The position numbers and the translations under genes are program-made. 64,000 nt of DNA from Sphingomonas oligoaromativorans (GTDB taxonomy: Bacteria > Pseudomonadota > Alphaproteobacteria > Sphingomonadales > Sphingomonadaceae): the NCBI RefSeq assembly GCF_011762195.1, contig NZ_JAASQK010000001.1, positions 496,001 through 560,000 of the forward strand, read 5' to 3'. The stretch's first letter is position 1, and each line of letters opens with the position of its first letter. The notes beneath the pieces were generated by a model, which saw only the letters and a list, made by a program, of their open reading frames with translations, searched no databases and was not told the DNA's origin. Positions 34,228 through 43,823 of the stretch are shown here, piece by piece.

Positions 34228-35091
34228 TTATTCGGGACGGGCGTTTCGGTTCGCCAGCAGCGCGGTCATGCTGGATACGAGCTGGCCGATCCGTCCGGTC
34301 GTTTCCCAGGCATAGAGCGAGACGGTCATCGACTGTTCCATGCCTAGTCCATCACAGATGCGCACGTTCCGCCCCAAGGTCGACAGACAGGGCAGGAGCG
34401 ATATCCCCATGCCGGCCTCGACGGCCACCAGTACGCTCGACAGGCTGCTGCCCGTGAACCCGATATACCAATGCCGCTGCTCCCGCTCGATCCGCGCGAA
34501 CATCTCGTCGCGATAGAGGCCGCCGGGAGGAAACGCCACGAGCGGCACCGGGTCCGACCAGTCGCGCGCGGCGGATGCGCTTTCGAACCACGCCATCGGT
34601 TCCGCAAAGGATGCGCGGCAATCGGTGCTGGCCTTATGTTCCTTGATGACGATCACGTCGAACTCGCCATTGCGATAGCGCCGCGCGAGCTCCCGGCTGA
34701 GGCCCGTCGTCACGTCCAGCCGGACTTCCCGATGCCATTCGGAGAAGCCCGCGAACACGCCGGCCATCTCCGGCGTCAGGATGTCCTCGGCGACGCCGAT
34801 GCGCACCGCCTGCGTGCCGGCGGGATCGGCCAGCAGATTGGCCGCTTCGGCCTGAAGCGCGAGGATGCGCCTCGCATGGCCGAGCAAGCGTTCGCCGGCG
34901 GGCGTCGGCCGGACGGGCCTTGCGCTGCGATCGATCAGGCCGTGACCCACCGCGTCCTCAAGCCGGGCCAGTTGCTGGCTGATCGTCGATTGCGTCATGT
35001 TCAGTTCCGCCGCCGCGCCGGTGAAGCTGCCATGGCCGGCGATGGCGGCGAAGGCCCGAAGAAGGCGAGGGTCCAGCAGAACGCTATTCAT
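34228..35091 (-). CDS. LysR-family transcriptional regulator
   Basis: 287 aa from the ATG at 35091; another in-frame ATG at 35100 overlaps the putative operator. HTH at about 5-62 (FAAIAGHGSFTGAAAELNMTQSTISQQLARLE in segments), then a periplasmic-binding-protein-like effector domain. Divergent from an exported amidohydrolase gene with a LysR-type dyad between them, so that gene and the deaminase are its likely targets. Confidence 0.9.
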   Translation of the reverse strand: MNSVLLDPRLLRAFAAIAGHGSFTGAAAELNMTQSTISQQLARLEDAVGHGLIDRSARPVRPTPAGERLLGHARRILALQAEAANLLADPAGTQAVRIGVAEDILTPEMAGVFAGFSEWHREVRLDVTTGLSRELARRYRNGEFDVIVIKEHKASTDCRASFAEPMAWFESASAARDWSDPVPLVAFPPGGLYRDEMFARIEREQRHWYIGFTGSSLSSVLVAVEAGMGISLLPCLSTLGRNVRICDGLGMEQSMTVSLYAWETTGRIGQLVSSMTALLANRNARPE

Positions 35092-35098
35092 AGGATGC

Positions 35099-35117
35099 AT
35101 GTTCTATATCATAACAT
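35099..35117. promoter_or_regulatory. LysR-type inverted repeat
   Basis: ATGTT-N9-AACAT in the 79-bp divergent region between the LysR and amidohydrolase genes, fitting the T-N11-A pattern of LysR recognition sites. Confidence 0.5.
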
Positions 35118-35170
35118 CTAATTTGCGCATAAACTGGTAGTGCCGATACATTCGCGCCGATCAAAAAAGG

Positions 35171-36628
35171 ATGGTGCGTGTGAGGATTGCTCGAATTGCA
35201 TTGGCGGCGGCCGTCTCGTTCCTGCCCTTTCAGGCGATGGCGCGGGACAAGGCGGACGTCCTGATCCGCCACGCGACCGTGATCGACGTCGAGCACGCCC
35301 GCACCATCCCCGATCAGGCGGTCGCGACGAAGGGCGATCGCATCGTTGCGGTCGGGCGGGACGCGGACGTCGCCAAGGCGTGGAGCGCCAACCGGCAGGT
35401 CGACGGCAAGGGGCGCTTCCTGATCCCCGGCCTGTGGGACATGCACGTCCATTTCGGCGGCGGCCCGGCGCTGATCGACGAGAACAAGGCGCTGCTGCCG
35501 CTCTATGTCGCCTATGGCATCACCACCATCCGCGACTGCTCCGGCGATCTTCCCTATGACGTGCTGAACTGGCGCGGCGAGATCGCGAGCGGCAAGCTGT
35601 TCGGCCCGACCCTGCTCAGCTCCGGCCCCAAGATCGAGGGGGTCAAGCCGGTCTGGAAGGGCACGCTGGAAACCGGCTCCGAGGCGGATGTCGATGCGGC
35701 GGTCGCGAAGCTGGTCGCGCTCAAGGTGGATTTCGTCAAGATCACCGACAGCACGCTGAAGCCGGACCTGTTCCTCTATGCGGTGCGCAAGTCGCGGGAG
35801 GCGGGGCTGCGTGCATCCGGCCATATTCCGATGGCGGACACGGTCGGGCAGGCGGTCGATGCCGGGATCAGCTCGATCGAGCATCTGGATTATGCCTTCA
35901 AGGCGGGCGTGAAGGATGAGGCGCGGATCGCCGCCGATTTCGGCGCAGGCCGCATCACCCGCGCCGAAGCACAGGCGCAGCTTGACGCCGGCTTCGATCC
36001 CGAAACCGCGATGGCCGCCTATCGCAACCTGCGTGAGCACCATGTGTTCGTGACGCCGACGCTCAATATCGAGCGGACGCTCGCGTATCTCGACAGCGAC
36101 GACCACACGCATGATCCCTTCCTGGCCTATATCGGGCCGGGGCTGCGCAAGACCTATCAGTGGCGGATCGACCGGGCTGCAAAGGCAACGCCGGAACAGA
36201 TCGCGGCGCGGCACCGCGAATATGCGCAGACCGCCGCCGTTCTGCCGATGCTGGAAAAGGCGGGGGTGACGATCATGGCCGGCACCGATGCGGGCTTCCT
36301 GAACTCCTATGACTATCCCGCGCTCGGGCTGCATCAGGAACTGGCGCTCTATGTGAAGACCGGCCTGACCCCGGCCGAGGCACTCGCCGCCGCGACGCGC
36401 GCGGGGCCGGCCTGGTTCGGCAAGCTGGATCGCTATGGCTCGGTCGAGACCGGCAAGCAGGCCGATCTGGTGCTGCTGGACCGCAATCCGCTGGAGGACA
36501 TCAGCGCCACCCAGTCGGTCAACACGGTGATCCTGCGCGGTGCGGTCGAGGACCGCGCGACGCTCGACCGGCTGCTGGCGGAGGCGCGGGAGAAGGTCTC
36601 GAAGTGGAATGCGGAAGCGGCGCAGTGA
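35171..36628 (+). CDS. Exported amidohydrolase (imidazolonepropionase/prolidase-like)
   Basis: Metal-dependent hydrolase, 485 aa, with a signal peptide (1-24, ending QAMA). TIM-barrel metal motifs: DMHVHFGGG, the bridging Lys in DFVKITDS, His in ASGHIPMAD, IEHLDYA and the Asp in MAGTDAGF. Related enzymes cleave Xaa-Pro dipeptides or cyclic amides; the substrate is unknown here. The stop overlaps the GTG of a downstream deaminase gene. Confidence 0.9.
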   Translation: MVRVRIARIALAAAVSFLPFQAMARDKADVLIRHATVIDVEHARTIPDQAVATKGDRIVAVGRDADVAKAWSANRQVDGKGRFLIPGLWDMHVHFGGGPALIDENKALLPLYVAYGITTIRDCSGDLPYDVLNWRGEIASGKLFGPTLLSSGPKIEGVKPVWKGTLETGSEADVDAAVAKLVALKVDFVKITDSTLKPDLFLYAVRKSREAGLRASGHIPMADTVGQAVDAGISSIEHLDYAFKAGVKDEARIAADFGAGRITRAEAQAQLDAGFDPETAMAAYRNLREHHVFVTPTLNIERTLAYLDSDDHTHDPFLAYIGPGLRKTYQWRIDRAAKATPEQIAARHREYAQTAAVLPMLEKAGVTIMAGTDAGFLNSYDYPALGLHQELALYVKTGLTPAEALAAATRAGPAWFGKLDRYGSVETGKQADLVLLDRNPLEDISATQSVNTVILRGAVEDRATLDRLLAEAREKVSKWNAEAAQ

Positions 36629-37104
36629 GCGAGCCCGACGACCAGACCTTCCTGCGCGCCGCGATCCATCTGGCGCGGGAGAATGTCGGGCACGGCGGCC
36701 GGCCGTTCGGCGCGGTGGTGGTGAAGGACGGCGCGATCGTGGCGACCGGCGTCAACGAGATTCTCGCCACCGGCGATCCCACCGCCCATGCCGAAATGGG
36801 CGCGATCCGCGCGGCGAGCCGGAAGCTCGGTTCGCCTGATCTGTCCGGTTGTCGCATCTATGCCAGCGGCCATCCCTGCCCGATGTGCATGGCGGCGATG
36901 CGGATGGCGGGCATCGAGGCGGTCGCCTATGCCTATTCCAACGAGGCGGCGGCGCCGTTCGGCCTTTCGACCGCCGCGATCTATGCCGAGCTGGCCCGGC
37001 CGTTCGCCGAACAATCGATGGATATCCGTCATCTGCCGGCGGACGGTGCCGCCGAACCCGCCATCTATGCCGATTGGCAGCGCCGGCAGCAGCAACGGGC
37101 CTGA
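36625..37104 (+). CDS. Nucleoside/guanine deaminase (CDA fold)
   Basis: Zinc-dependent hydrolytic deaminase of a base or nucleoside, 159 aa. Zinc motifs HAEMGAIRAA and SGHPCPMCMAAM. I prefer the GTG at 36625, which overlaps the preceding TGA (GTGA) and has GGAAG upstream; an ATG at 36604 gives 7 more residues. Guanine deaminase is the best match by length and the PFGAVVVKDG opening, but other substrates are possible. Coupled to the amidohydrolase gene. Confidence 0.88.
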   Translation: MSEPDDQTFLRAAIHLARENVGHGGRPFGAVVVKDGAIVATGVNEILATGDPTAHAEMGAIRAASRKLGSPDLSGCRIYASGHPCPMCMAAMRMAGIEAVAYAYSNEAAAPFGLSTAAIYAELARPFAEQSMDIRHLPADGAAEPAIYADWQRRQQQRA

Positions 37105-37249
37105 ACCGGCGCTGCCGAGGCCGATCGCGCCGCTCCAGGATCGGACGGGAAGCTTCTTAGCACATCATCGTCACGGCACGGCTGGCGCCATGCTCCTATG
37201 CCCGCGCGCTGGCTCCTGACCCCGAGCCGGATCGAACCACGGCCACAGT

Positions 37250-38263
37250 CTAGGCGCCGCAGGACTCGCGGACGATCAGATCGGTGGCCAGGCGTTCGGG
37301 CTCATGATCGATATGATCCGACAGGATGCGGGAGACGAGCATCCGGCCCGCGCCCGCCGTATCCTGCCGTATCGTGGTCAAGGCGGGGGTCGAGAGGCGG
37401 CTGAGCAGCATATCGTCATAACCCACCACCGAGACGTCGCGCGGCACCGAAAGGCCGGCCCGGCGCAGCGCGTTGATGGCACCGAGCGCGATCAGGTCGC
37501 TCGATGCGACGATGCCGTCGAAATGCACCCGCCGCCTCAGCAGGCGGCCGACGGCGGCCTCCGCCGATTCCAGCTCGAAGTCGACCGGCACGATCAGCCG
37601 GGGATCGGCCTCCAGCCCACTTTCCTTCAGCGCCTCGCTATAGCCTTCCCGACGCTGCACCGCTTCCAGATCCGATCCGCCGATGAACAGGATCGCCTTG
37701 CGCCCAAGCCGTGCCAGATGGAGCGTCGCCCGCCGCCCGCCCAGCTCATTGTCGGAGCCGATCGAGCAATAGCGCTGCCCCCGCATCTGCGCGCCCCAGA
37801 CGACGAAGCGCGCGCTCGTCTCGGCCAGTTGGTTGAAGGCCTCGTGCAGCACGCTCTGACCGAGGAAGATCACGCCGCTCGCCCGGCTGGTGGTGGTGGC
37901 GTGGAGGAGATCCTCATAGCTGGTCGGTGAGACATGGCTGACCGTGAAGTCGCAGCCGCGCGCACGCGCCGCCTCGCCGATGCTGGCGAGCAGTTCGAGG
38001 AAGAAGGGATGCGACAGGGGCAGCGGACCGCTGCGCACATGGGGCGTCACGATCGCGATCGAGCCCTCGGCACCGATCGGGCTTGCCGGCATCGTCATGC
38101 GGAAGGGATAGTTATGCTCGCGCGCCAGCGCCCAGATGCGCTGCTTGGTGCGCGCACTGATGAGAGGCTGGTCATTGAGCGCGCGCGAGACGGTGGATAC
38201 CGAAACGCCTGCCAGCTTGGCCAGATCTTCGAGCGTCGTATTGCTGTTGCTACCGTTACCCAT
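37250..38263 (-). CDS. LacI-family transcriptional regulator of the maltose-type locus
   Basis: 337 aa. LacI HTH at about 9-55 (TTLEDLAKLAGVSVSTVSRALNDQP), then a sugar-binding domain with GVIFLGQS, FDGIVASSDLIALGAINALRRAGLSVPRDVSVVGYDD and a C-terminal ESC. Divergent from an SLC45-like sugar transporter, as malR is from malY in Caulobacter. Probably represses the transporter, receptor and glucosidase genes until maltodextrin is present. Confidence 0.93.
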   Translation of the reverse strand: MGNGSNSNTTLEDLAKLAGVSVSTVSRALNDQPLISARTKQRIWALAREHNYPFRMTMPASPIGAEGSIAIVTPHVRSGPLPLSHPFFLELLASIGEAARARGCDFTVSHVSPTSYEDLLHATTTSRASGVIFLGQSVLHEAFNQLAETSARFVVWGAQMRGQRYCSIGSDNELGGRRATLHLARLGRKAILFIGGSDLEAVQRREGYSEALKESGLEADPRLIVPVDFELESAEAAVGRLLRRRVHFDGIVASSDLIALGAINALRRAGLSVPRDVSVVGYDDMLLSRLSTPALTTIRQDTAGAGRMLVSRILSDHIDHEPERLATDLIVRESCGA

Positions 38264-38348
38264 TGCGCTCAGATTGGCTGTGGCCCGCGGGCCGAGTTAA
38301 GACATCGGAACTCCGCCATTGCAAGCGAGCGGACCGGGGGGAGGGGGA

Positions 38349-39854
38349 ATGCTGGCGATCGACGACGGCACAAGGCCGCCGCTGAGCCGGGCACGCATCT
38401 GGAACATGTGCTGCGGCCTGTTCGGCGTGCAGGTGGTCTGGGGCCTCCAGAACGTCAACACGAGCCGCATCTTCCAGACGCTGGGCGCTAGCGTCGACGG
38501 GCTCGCCATCCTGTGGATCGCGGCGCCGGTGACCGGGCTCGTCGTGCAGCCGCTGATCGGCCATCTGAGCGATCGCACCTGGGGGCCGCTGGGGCGGCGG
38601 CGTCCCTATCTGCTGGGCGGTGCGCTGCTCACCGCGCTGGCGCTGCTCGCCATGCCCAACGCCTCGACGATCTGGATGGCGAGCCTGATGCTGTGGCTGC
38701 TCACCGGATCGATCAACGTCGCGGCCGAACCGTTCCGCGCGCTCGTCGCCGACAGCCTGCCCGAAGCGCAGCAGACCACCGGGTTCGCCATCCAGACCTT
38801 CTTCATCGGGCTGGGCGCGGTGCTCGCCTCGGCTTTGCCCTGGATGCTGGCGCATTGGGGCGTGTCCGGCGTGGGGCCGAGGCATGTGCTGCCGCCGACG
38901 GTGCGGATCGCCTTCTATGTCGGCGCGGCTTTCCTGCTGGTGGCGGTGACGTGGAGCATCCTCACGACCTCCGAACGCCCGCCCGAGGCGATCGAGGCGG
39001 AGAATCATCGCACCGACATGCCCGCCGCGCCGACCCGCGAAGGCGAGACCAAGCTGATCCGCAGCGGCCTGATATGGATCGCGGCCGGCGTGGCGATGGG
39101 CGGTTTCGCGTTCGCGGAAGCCTTGAGGCGTGGCATCTACATCGTCGCGGCGCTGGCGGCGATGTTCGGCATGGCGCAGTTGATGGCCGTGCTCATCCGG
39201 CGCCGGGGCGGAGCGTCCGTCAGCGTGCTCGAGATCGTCGAGGATATCCTCCACATGCCGCTCGTGCTGAAGCGGCTGGCCGTGGTGCAGTTCTTCACCT
39301 GGTTCGGACTGTTCGCGATGTGGGTCTATACCGTGCCCGCCATTGCTGCGCAGCATTATGGCAGCGCCGACCCCAGTTCCGTGGCCTATAACCAGTGCGC
39401 CGATTGGGTGGGCGTTCTGTTCGCGGGCTATAATGGCGTGGCGGCGGTCGTGGCCCTGGCGCTGCCGCCGCTCGCGGCGCGGGTGGGGCGGCGCGCTGTC
39501 CATGCGATCGCGCTGCTGCTGGGCGCGCTGGGGCTGCTGGGCTTCGTGCTGATCGACGATCCGATATGGCTTTGGCTGCCCACGATCGGCATCGGTTGTG
39601 CCTGGGCATCGATCCTCTCGACCGCTTATGCGATGCTGTCGAGCGCGCTGCCGCCGCGCAAGATCGGTGTCTATATGGGCATCCACAATATCTTCCTGGT
39701 GCTGCCGCAGCTTGTCGCGGCGACCTTGCTGGATGCGATGGTGGCCCGGCTCTTCTGGGGACACGCCATCTATGCGCTCGCGCTCGCGGCCGGCTCGCTG
39801 GCGCTGGCCGCCGCCTTCACGCTGACAGTGCCCGACCAGACACCCCGGCGCTGA
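38349..39854 (+). CDS. SLC45/MalY-like sugar:proton symporter (MFS)
   Basis: Inner-membrane disaccharide transporter, 501 aa, about 12 helices. The signature GHLSDRTWGPLGRRRPYLLGG is that of the sucrose/maltose SUT-SLC45 group. Start at 38349 after GGGGGAGGGGG. Divergent from the LacI regulator and followed by a large TBDR, the same order of functions as the Caulobacter mal locus. It would import glucose disaccharides delivered by the receptor. Confidence 0.92.
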   Translation: MLAIDDGTRPPLSRARIWNMCCGLFGVQVVWGLQNVNTSRIFQTLGASVDGLAILWIAAPVTGLVVQPLIGHLSDRTWGPLGRRRPYLLGGALLTALALLAMPNASTIWMASLMLWLLTGSINVAAEPFRALVADSLPEAQQTTGFAIQTFFIGLGAVLASALPWMLAHWGVSGVGPRHVLPPTVRIAFYVGAAFLLVAVTWSILTTSERPPEAIEAENHRTDMPAAPTREGETKLIRSGLIWIAAGVAMGGFAFAEALRRGIYIVAALAAMFGMAQLMAVLIRRRGGASVSVLEIVEDILHMPLVLKRLAVVQFFTWFGLFAMWVYTVPAIAAQHYGSADPSSVAYNQCADWVGVLFAGYNGVAAVVALALPPLAARVGRRAVHAIALLLGALGLLGFVLIDDPIWLWLPTIGIGCAWASILSTAYAMLSSALPPRKIGVYMGIHNIFLVLPQLVAATLLDAMVARLFWGHAIYALALAAGSLALAAAFTLTVPDQTPRR

Positions 39855-39913
39855 GCCCCAGGCGATCTCCCGCATCATCACGGATGGCTGTCTGCGCATG
39901 GCCGCTTCCCGTT

Positions 39914-39929
39914 ATGCAAAAATTTGCAT
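39914..39929. promoter_or_regulatory. Palindrome ATGCAAA-AA-TTTGCAT
   Basis: 7-bp perfect arms around AA, in the region between the sugar symporter and receptor genes. Candidate LacI-family operator. Confidence 0.55.
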
Positions 39930-39934
39930 TCATC

Positions 39935-39950
39935 TGCGCAATGCTTGCGA
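39935..39950. promoter_or_regulatory. Second dyad TGCGCAA-TG-CTTGCGA
   Basis: Near-palindromic TGCGCAA / TTGCG(A) arms with a 3-nt centre, 5 bp after the first palindrome. Resembles LacI-family half-sites TTGCGCA. Confidence 0.5.
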
Positions 39951-40070
39951 ATCCGTCAACATATTGTTGATCGAATCGGAGCATAAATTTGAAAGATTTA
40001 TAGACAAATTCAACATATAAGTTTGATTTCTAACAATATTATTTCATGCCCACACCCTCTTGCAATCGCC

Positions 40071-40090
40071 CGCAAAAATGCGCAAAAATG
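40071..40090. repeat. Tandem 10-bp repeat CGCAAAAATG x2
   Basis: Two exact copies followed by the partial copy TGCAACG. One-turn spacing upstream of the receptor gene suggests a regulatory role. Confidence 0.7.
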
Positions 40091-40293
40091 TGCAACGAAA
40101 CGAGGGTGGCGAACGGCCCGTCAGTGGTCGTCGCCTCGGGAGGGATGTGGTGAAGGGGCTGCGGCGCATATCGGCGCCGCGCACTTTTCGGATGCCCGGC
40201 TCTCCACCGTCGCCTGTCTGGCGCGGCCCGATCATGCGTATCGGCTTCACAACATCGGCCTCGCGCGGACGGGGCGAACTGAGGGGAGAGATA

Positions 40294-43200
40294 ATGGGGG
40301 ATCGTAATCCGAACCGCGGCATGGCGTTGCGTGGGGGCGCGTCGCTGGCGGTGCTTGCCGCGCTCAGTTTCGCGGTGGCCGCACGGGCGCAGGAAGCACC
40401 GGTGGCCGGCACGAACTCTGCCGCGCCCATCCGGCTGGCGGCGGCAAGCGGCGCGCCGTTGCAGGCGACGCAGGCCGTGGCCCCCGATACCGGCGATGAC
40501 AAGACCGGCGGCGACGCGACGAAGGAGATCGTCGTCATCGGCGTGCGCGGCGCGCTCAATACCGCACTTGGCATCAAGAAGAATGCCGACACCTTCGTGG
40601 ACTCGATCACCGCGACCGACATCGGCGCCTTCCCGGACAAGTCGGTGTCCGAGGCGCTCCAGCGCGTGCCGGGCATCACCGTCAACCGCCTCCAGTCGAA
40701 CGACGACAGCACCCACCCGTCGGGCGAGCCGACCGGCGTGCTGATCCGCGGCCTCACGCAGGTCCGCACCGAGTTCAACGGGCGTGACAGCTTCTCCGCC
40801 GATGCCTCGCGCGGGCTCAACTTCAACGACGTCTCGCCCGAGCTGATGGCGGGCGTCGACGCCTATAAGAACCAGACGGCGGAGATGATCGAGGGCGGTA
40901 TCGCCGGCACGGTCAATCTGCGCACGCGCCTGCCCTTCGACACCGACGGGCAGGTGATCTCGGCCAATGCCAAGGCCGATTATGGCGATCGTTCGAAGAA
41001 GTGGACGGGCGAGGCCTCGGGCATCTATTCCAACGTCTTCCATACGCCGATCGGCAAGTTCGGTATCCTCGGCGACTATGCCTATTCGCATGTGGTCACG
41101 CGCACCGAGAGCGTGATTATGGACCGTATCGACACCTATTGCTCGGCGGGCGACATCGACGCCGACGGCCATGCGATCGTCAACAACGGCACGGTGCCCT
41201 GCACCGCCAATCCGTTCGGCGGCAGCGGCTGGGCCTATGTGCCGGACGGCATCCGCTATTCCCAGGTCGATTATGACCGCACGCGCCGCGGGCTCGCGGT
41301 CGCCGGGCAATATGAGAACAACGCCGGCAATCTGCGCGCGACGGTGCAGTATACGAACTCCAAATATCGCAACGCCTGGCTGGAGCGCGCCAGCCATGTG
41401 ATCTTCGACGGCAACGCCTATGGCACCTCGTCCTTCAACCCGCGCACGGCGAGCATCCTGCAACCGGCTTCGGGCACCGCGCCCTTCACCTTCGACTCCG
41501 ACGGCAACATCGTCTCGGGCACCTTGACCCACCCGACCGGCGACTGGCGCGGCGGCAGCACGGCCGATTATATCGACGACGGTTCGGCCGTGTCGGGCCT
41601 GCCCTTCGTGAACTATTGTGGCGCGGGCTCATCCTGCGCGACGCAGCAGGAGGGCCTCTATTTCCAGAACGAGGCGCGCAACTTCAACCATCGTGAAAGC
41701 ACGCGCGACCTTTCCGGCAATATCAAGTGGGACGCGACCGATCGCCTGCACTTCAATTTTGACGTGCAGCATATCGATGCCTCGGTTCACAATAATGACA
41801 TTCTCGTCGCCGTCGGCTCGATGGCGAACATGCAATATTCGGTGAACAAGGACGGCACGCCCGAGGTGACGCTGCTGCCGGGCTCCAACGTCAACTATGC
41901 CGACGGCGGCCTCGCCAATCCGCATAATTACTGGATGCCCTTCATCCAGGGGCACCGCGAGGACGATAACGCGAAGGAACTCGCGCTGCGTTTCGACACG
42001 CAATATGATTTCGACAATGCCGGCGGCTGGCTGGACTCGCTGAAGGTTGGCGTGCGCTATGCGGACCGCAAGCAGACGGTGCGTTACTCGACCTTCAACT
42101 GGACCTCGATCGCGGCGCCGTGGAACTGCAACGGGCCGGGCTTCAACATCGACAACACCTCGCCCGCGCCCTATCCGGCCGCCTGCGGCCATAGCGGCGA
42201 CTTCCAGGGCTATGGCGCGAACATCTGGGAATCGACCAGCTTCGGCAACGGCTTCTACGGCAACGGCACCTATCCGAACGGCGATCTCGTCTATCTGAAC
42301 CGCGCGACGCTGCGCGACTATGACGCTCTTGTCGGCGCGCTGAGCGGCGCCAACACCAATTCGCCGATCTCGCCCGGCTATGTGCCGATCTGCGACCGCG
42401 CCAACGCGACGGTGGGCTGCTACACGCCGTCCGAGATCATGCACATCCGCGAGCAGACGCTGGCGGGCTATGCGATGCTGAAATTCGGCGGCAATTCGAC
42501 GACGATCTTCGACGGGATCACGGTGCAGGGCAATGTCGGCGTCCGCGCCGTCAAGACCTGGGACAAGAGTGACGGTAGCGTCAGCTTCCCCGACATCAAC
42601 GCACTGATGCTCGCGCCTTGCGACACGCCGCTCAGCGGCACCAACATCGTCAATCCGTCCTGCTATCTGACCGACAGCGTCCGCGCTTTCGCCGATGGCG
42701 GCGGCACGCCCAACAATTTCAAGGCGGGCCACATGAACTGGCTGCCGAGCTTCAACGTGCGTTTCGGGCTCGACAACAAGAATTACGTCCGCTTCGCCTA
42801 TTCGCGCGCGATGTCGCGGCCCGATATCGGCCTGCTGCGCAACTATGTGATGGTCAACCAGCCGCTGATCGACCCGACGGCGAACTCGCCCTATATCGTC
42901 TATACCGATCCCAATGGGCCGCACACGGCGGCCAATGTGAAGGGCTACAACTTCGTCTTCCAGGCGGAATCCGGCTATGGCGGGCTGAAGCCGATCACCG
43001 CCGATCAGATCGACATCTCGTTCGAGCGCTACATGGCGCACGGCTCGGCCTTCACGATCGACGGCTTCTTCAAGAAGCTCAACGGCAGCATCGCCTATGG
43101 CGAGTTCGCTCGGGACTTCACCAACAACGGCTCGACCCAGACGGTCATCATGCGCGGACCCCGCAACGAGAAGGGCGGCGGCAAGCTGATGGGCTTCGAG

Positions 43201-43761
43201 GCCAACTATCAGACCTTCTTCGATTTCCTGCCCGGTCTGCTCTCCGGCCTCGGGATGCAGGCGAACTATACCTATGTGCATCAGTCCGGCATCCACAACT
43301 CGAATCTGGTGACGGAGGGCGCGCTGACGGATGGCGGCACGGGCGCCTTCGGTGCGGGCGTGACGGTCAACGGGCCGACCTCGACGATCGACTCCCATCG
43401 TCTGGCCGGCATCTCGACCCATTCGTTCAACGTCGTCGGCCTGTACGAGAAGGGGCCGATCGGCTTCCGCCTCGCCTACAACTGGCGCTCGCGTTACCTC
43501 ACCGACAATCTGGATTGCTGCATCGGCCTTCCGGTGTTCCAGAAAGCGGCGGGCTTCCTCGACGGATCGCTGCGCTTCTCGCCCTGGAAGTTCCTGGAGC
43601 TGTCGGTCGAGGGCACCAACCTGCTCGGGACGACGACCGTCTATCAGCAGGAGGTCTTCGGCGACTCCCCTGCGACGCCGGGCGCCAAGCCGGTGTATCG
43701 GGATGCCAACTGGAGCCGCGTCGACCGCCGCGTCCAGTTCGGCGCCCGCGTGAAGTTCTGA
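40294..43761 (+). CDS. Large TonB-dependent receptor, MalA-like
   Basis: Outer-membrane maltodextrin-type transporter, 1155 aa from the ATG at 40294 (GAGGGGAGAG ribosome site); the frame is open to 40060, but that part covers the promoter. Signal peptide to AARAQ, TonB box KEIVVIGVRG, plug with IGAFPDKSVSEALQRVPGI and the sequence RGLTQVRTEFNGRD, and a long barrel ending in FGARVKF. The size and plug style match Caulobacter MalA. It leads a run with two halogenase homologues and a GH31 glucosidase. Confidence 0.94.
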   Translation: MGDRNPNRGMALRGGASLAVLAALSFAVAARAQEAPVAGTNSAAPIRLAAASGAPLQATQAVAPDTGDDKTGGDATKEIVVIGVRGALNTALGIKKNADTFVDSITATDIGAFPDKSVSEALQRVPGITVNRLQSNDDSTHPSGEPTGVLIRGLTQVRTEFNGRDSFSADASRGLNFNDVSPELMAGVDAYKNQTAEMIEGGIAGTVNLRTRLPFDTDGQVISANAKADYGDRSKKWTGEASGIYSNVFHTPIGKFGILGDYAYSHVVTRTESVIMDRIDTYCSAGDIDADGHAIVNNGTVPCTANPFGGSGWAYVPDGIRYSQVDYDRTRRGLAVAGQYENNAGNLRATVQYTNSKYRNAWLERASHVIFDGNAYGTSSFNPRTASILQPASGTAPFTFDSDGNIVSGTLTHPTGDWRGGSTADYIDDGSAVSGLPFVNYCGAGSSCATQQEGLYFQNEARNFNHRESTRDLSGNIKWDATDRLHFNFDVQHIDASVHNNDILVAVGSMANMQYSVNKDGTPEVTLLPGSNVNYADGGLANPHNYWMPFIQGHREDDNAKELALRFDTQYDFDNAGGWLDSLKVGVRYADRKQTVRYSTFNWTSIAAPWNCNGPGFNIDNTSPAPYPAACGHSGDFQGYGANIWESTSFGNGFYGNGTYPNGDLVYLNRATLRDYDALVGALSGANTNSPISPGYVPICDRANATVGCYTPSEIMHIREQTLAGYAMLKFGGNSTTIFDGITVQGNVGVRAVKTWDKSDGSVSFPDINALMLAPCDTPLSGTNIVNPSCYLTDSVRAFADGGGTPNNFKAGHMNWLPSFNVRFGLDNKNYVRFAYSRAMSRPDIGLLRNYVMVNQPLIDPTANSPYIVYTDPNGPHTAANVKGYNFVFQAESGYGGLKPITADQIDISFERYMAHGSAFTIDGFFKKLNGSIAYGEFARDFTNNGSTQTVIMRGPRNEKGGGKLMGFEANYQTFFDFLPGLLSGLGMQANYTYVHQSGIHNSNLVTEGALTDGGTGAFGAGVTVNGPTSTIDSHRLAGISTHSFNVVGLYEKGPIGFRLAYNWRSRYLTDNLDCCIGLPVFQKAAGFLDGSLRFSPWKFLELSVEGTNLLGTTTVYQQEVFGDSPATPGAKPVYRDANWSRVDRRVQFGARVKF

Positions 43762-43823
43762 TGGCAGGGCGCCGTCCGGCTATGGCCGCGACGGCGCCAT
43801 CCTCCCCGAACGGAGACAGGCGG

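Larger units (their letters stand above)
39855..40293. other. AT-rich regulatory region upstream of the MalA-like receptor
   Basis: 439 bp without a gene and markedly AT-rich at 39905-40060. It contains the dyads at 39914-39929 and 39935-39950 and a 10-bp tandem repeat at 40071-40090. Probably the main promoter of the receptor/halogenase/glucosidase operon. Confidence 0.65.

Noticed and set aside
43761-43823. Upstream ATG for the halogenase at 43761
   Set aside because: It overlaps the receptor stop and would add 21 residues of low-complexity leader. The ATG at 43824 has a ribosome site and gives numbering that matches the PrnA/RebH catalytic residues.
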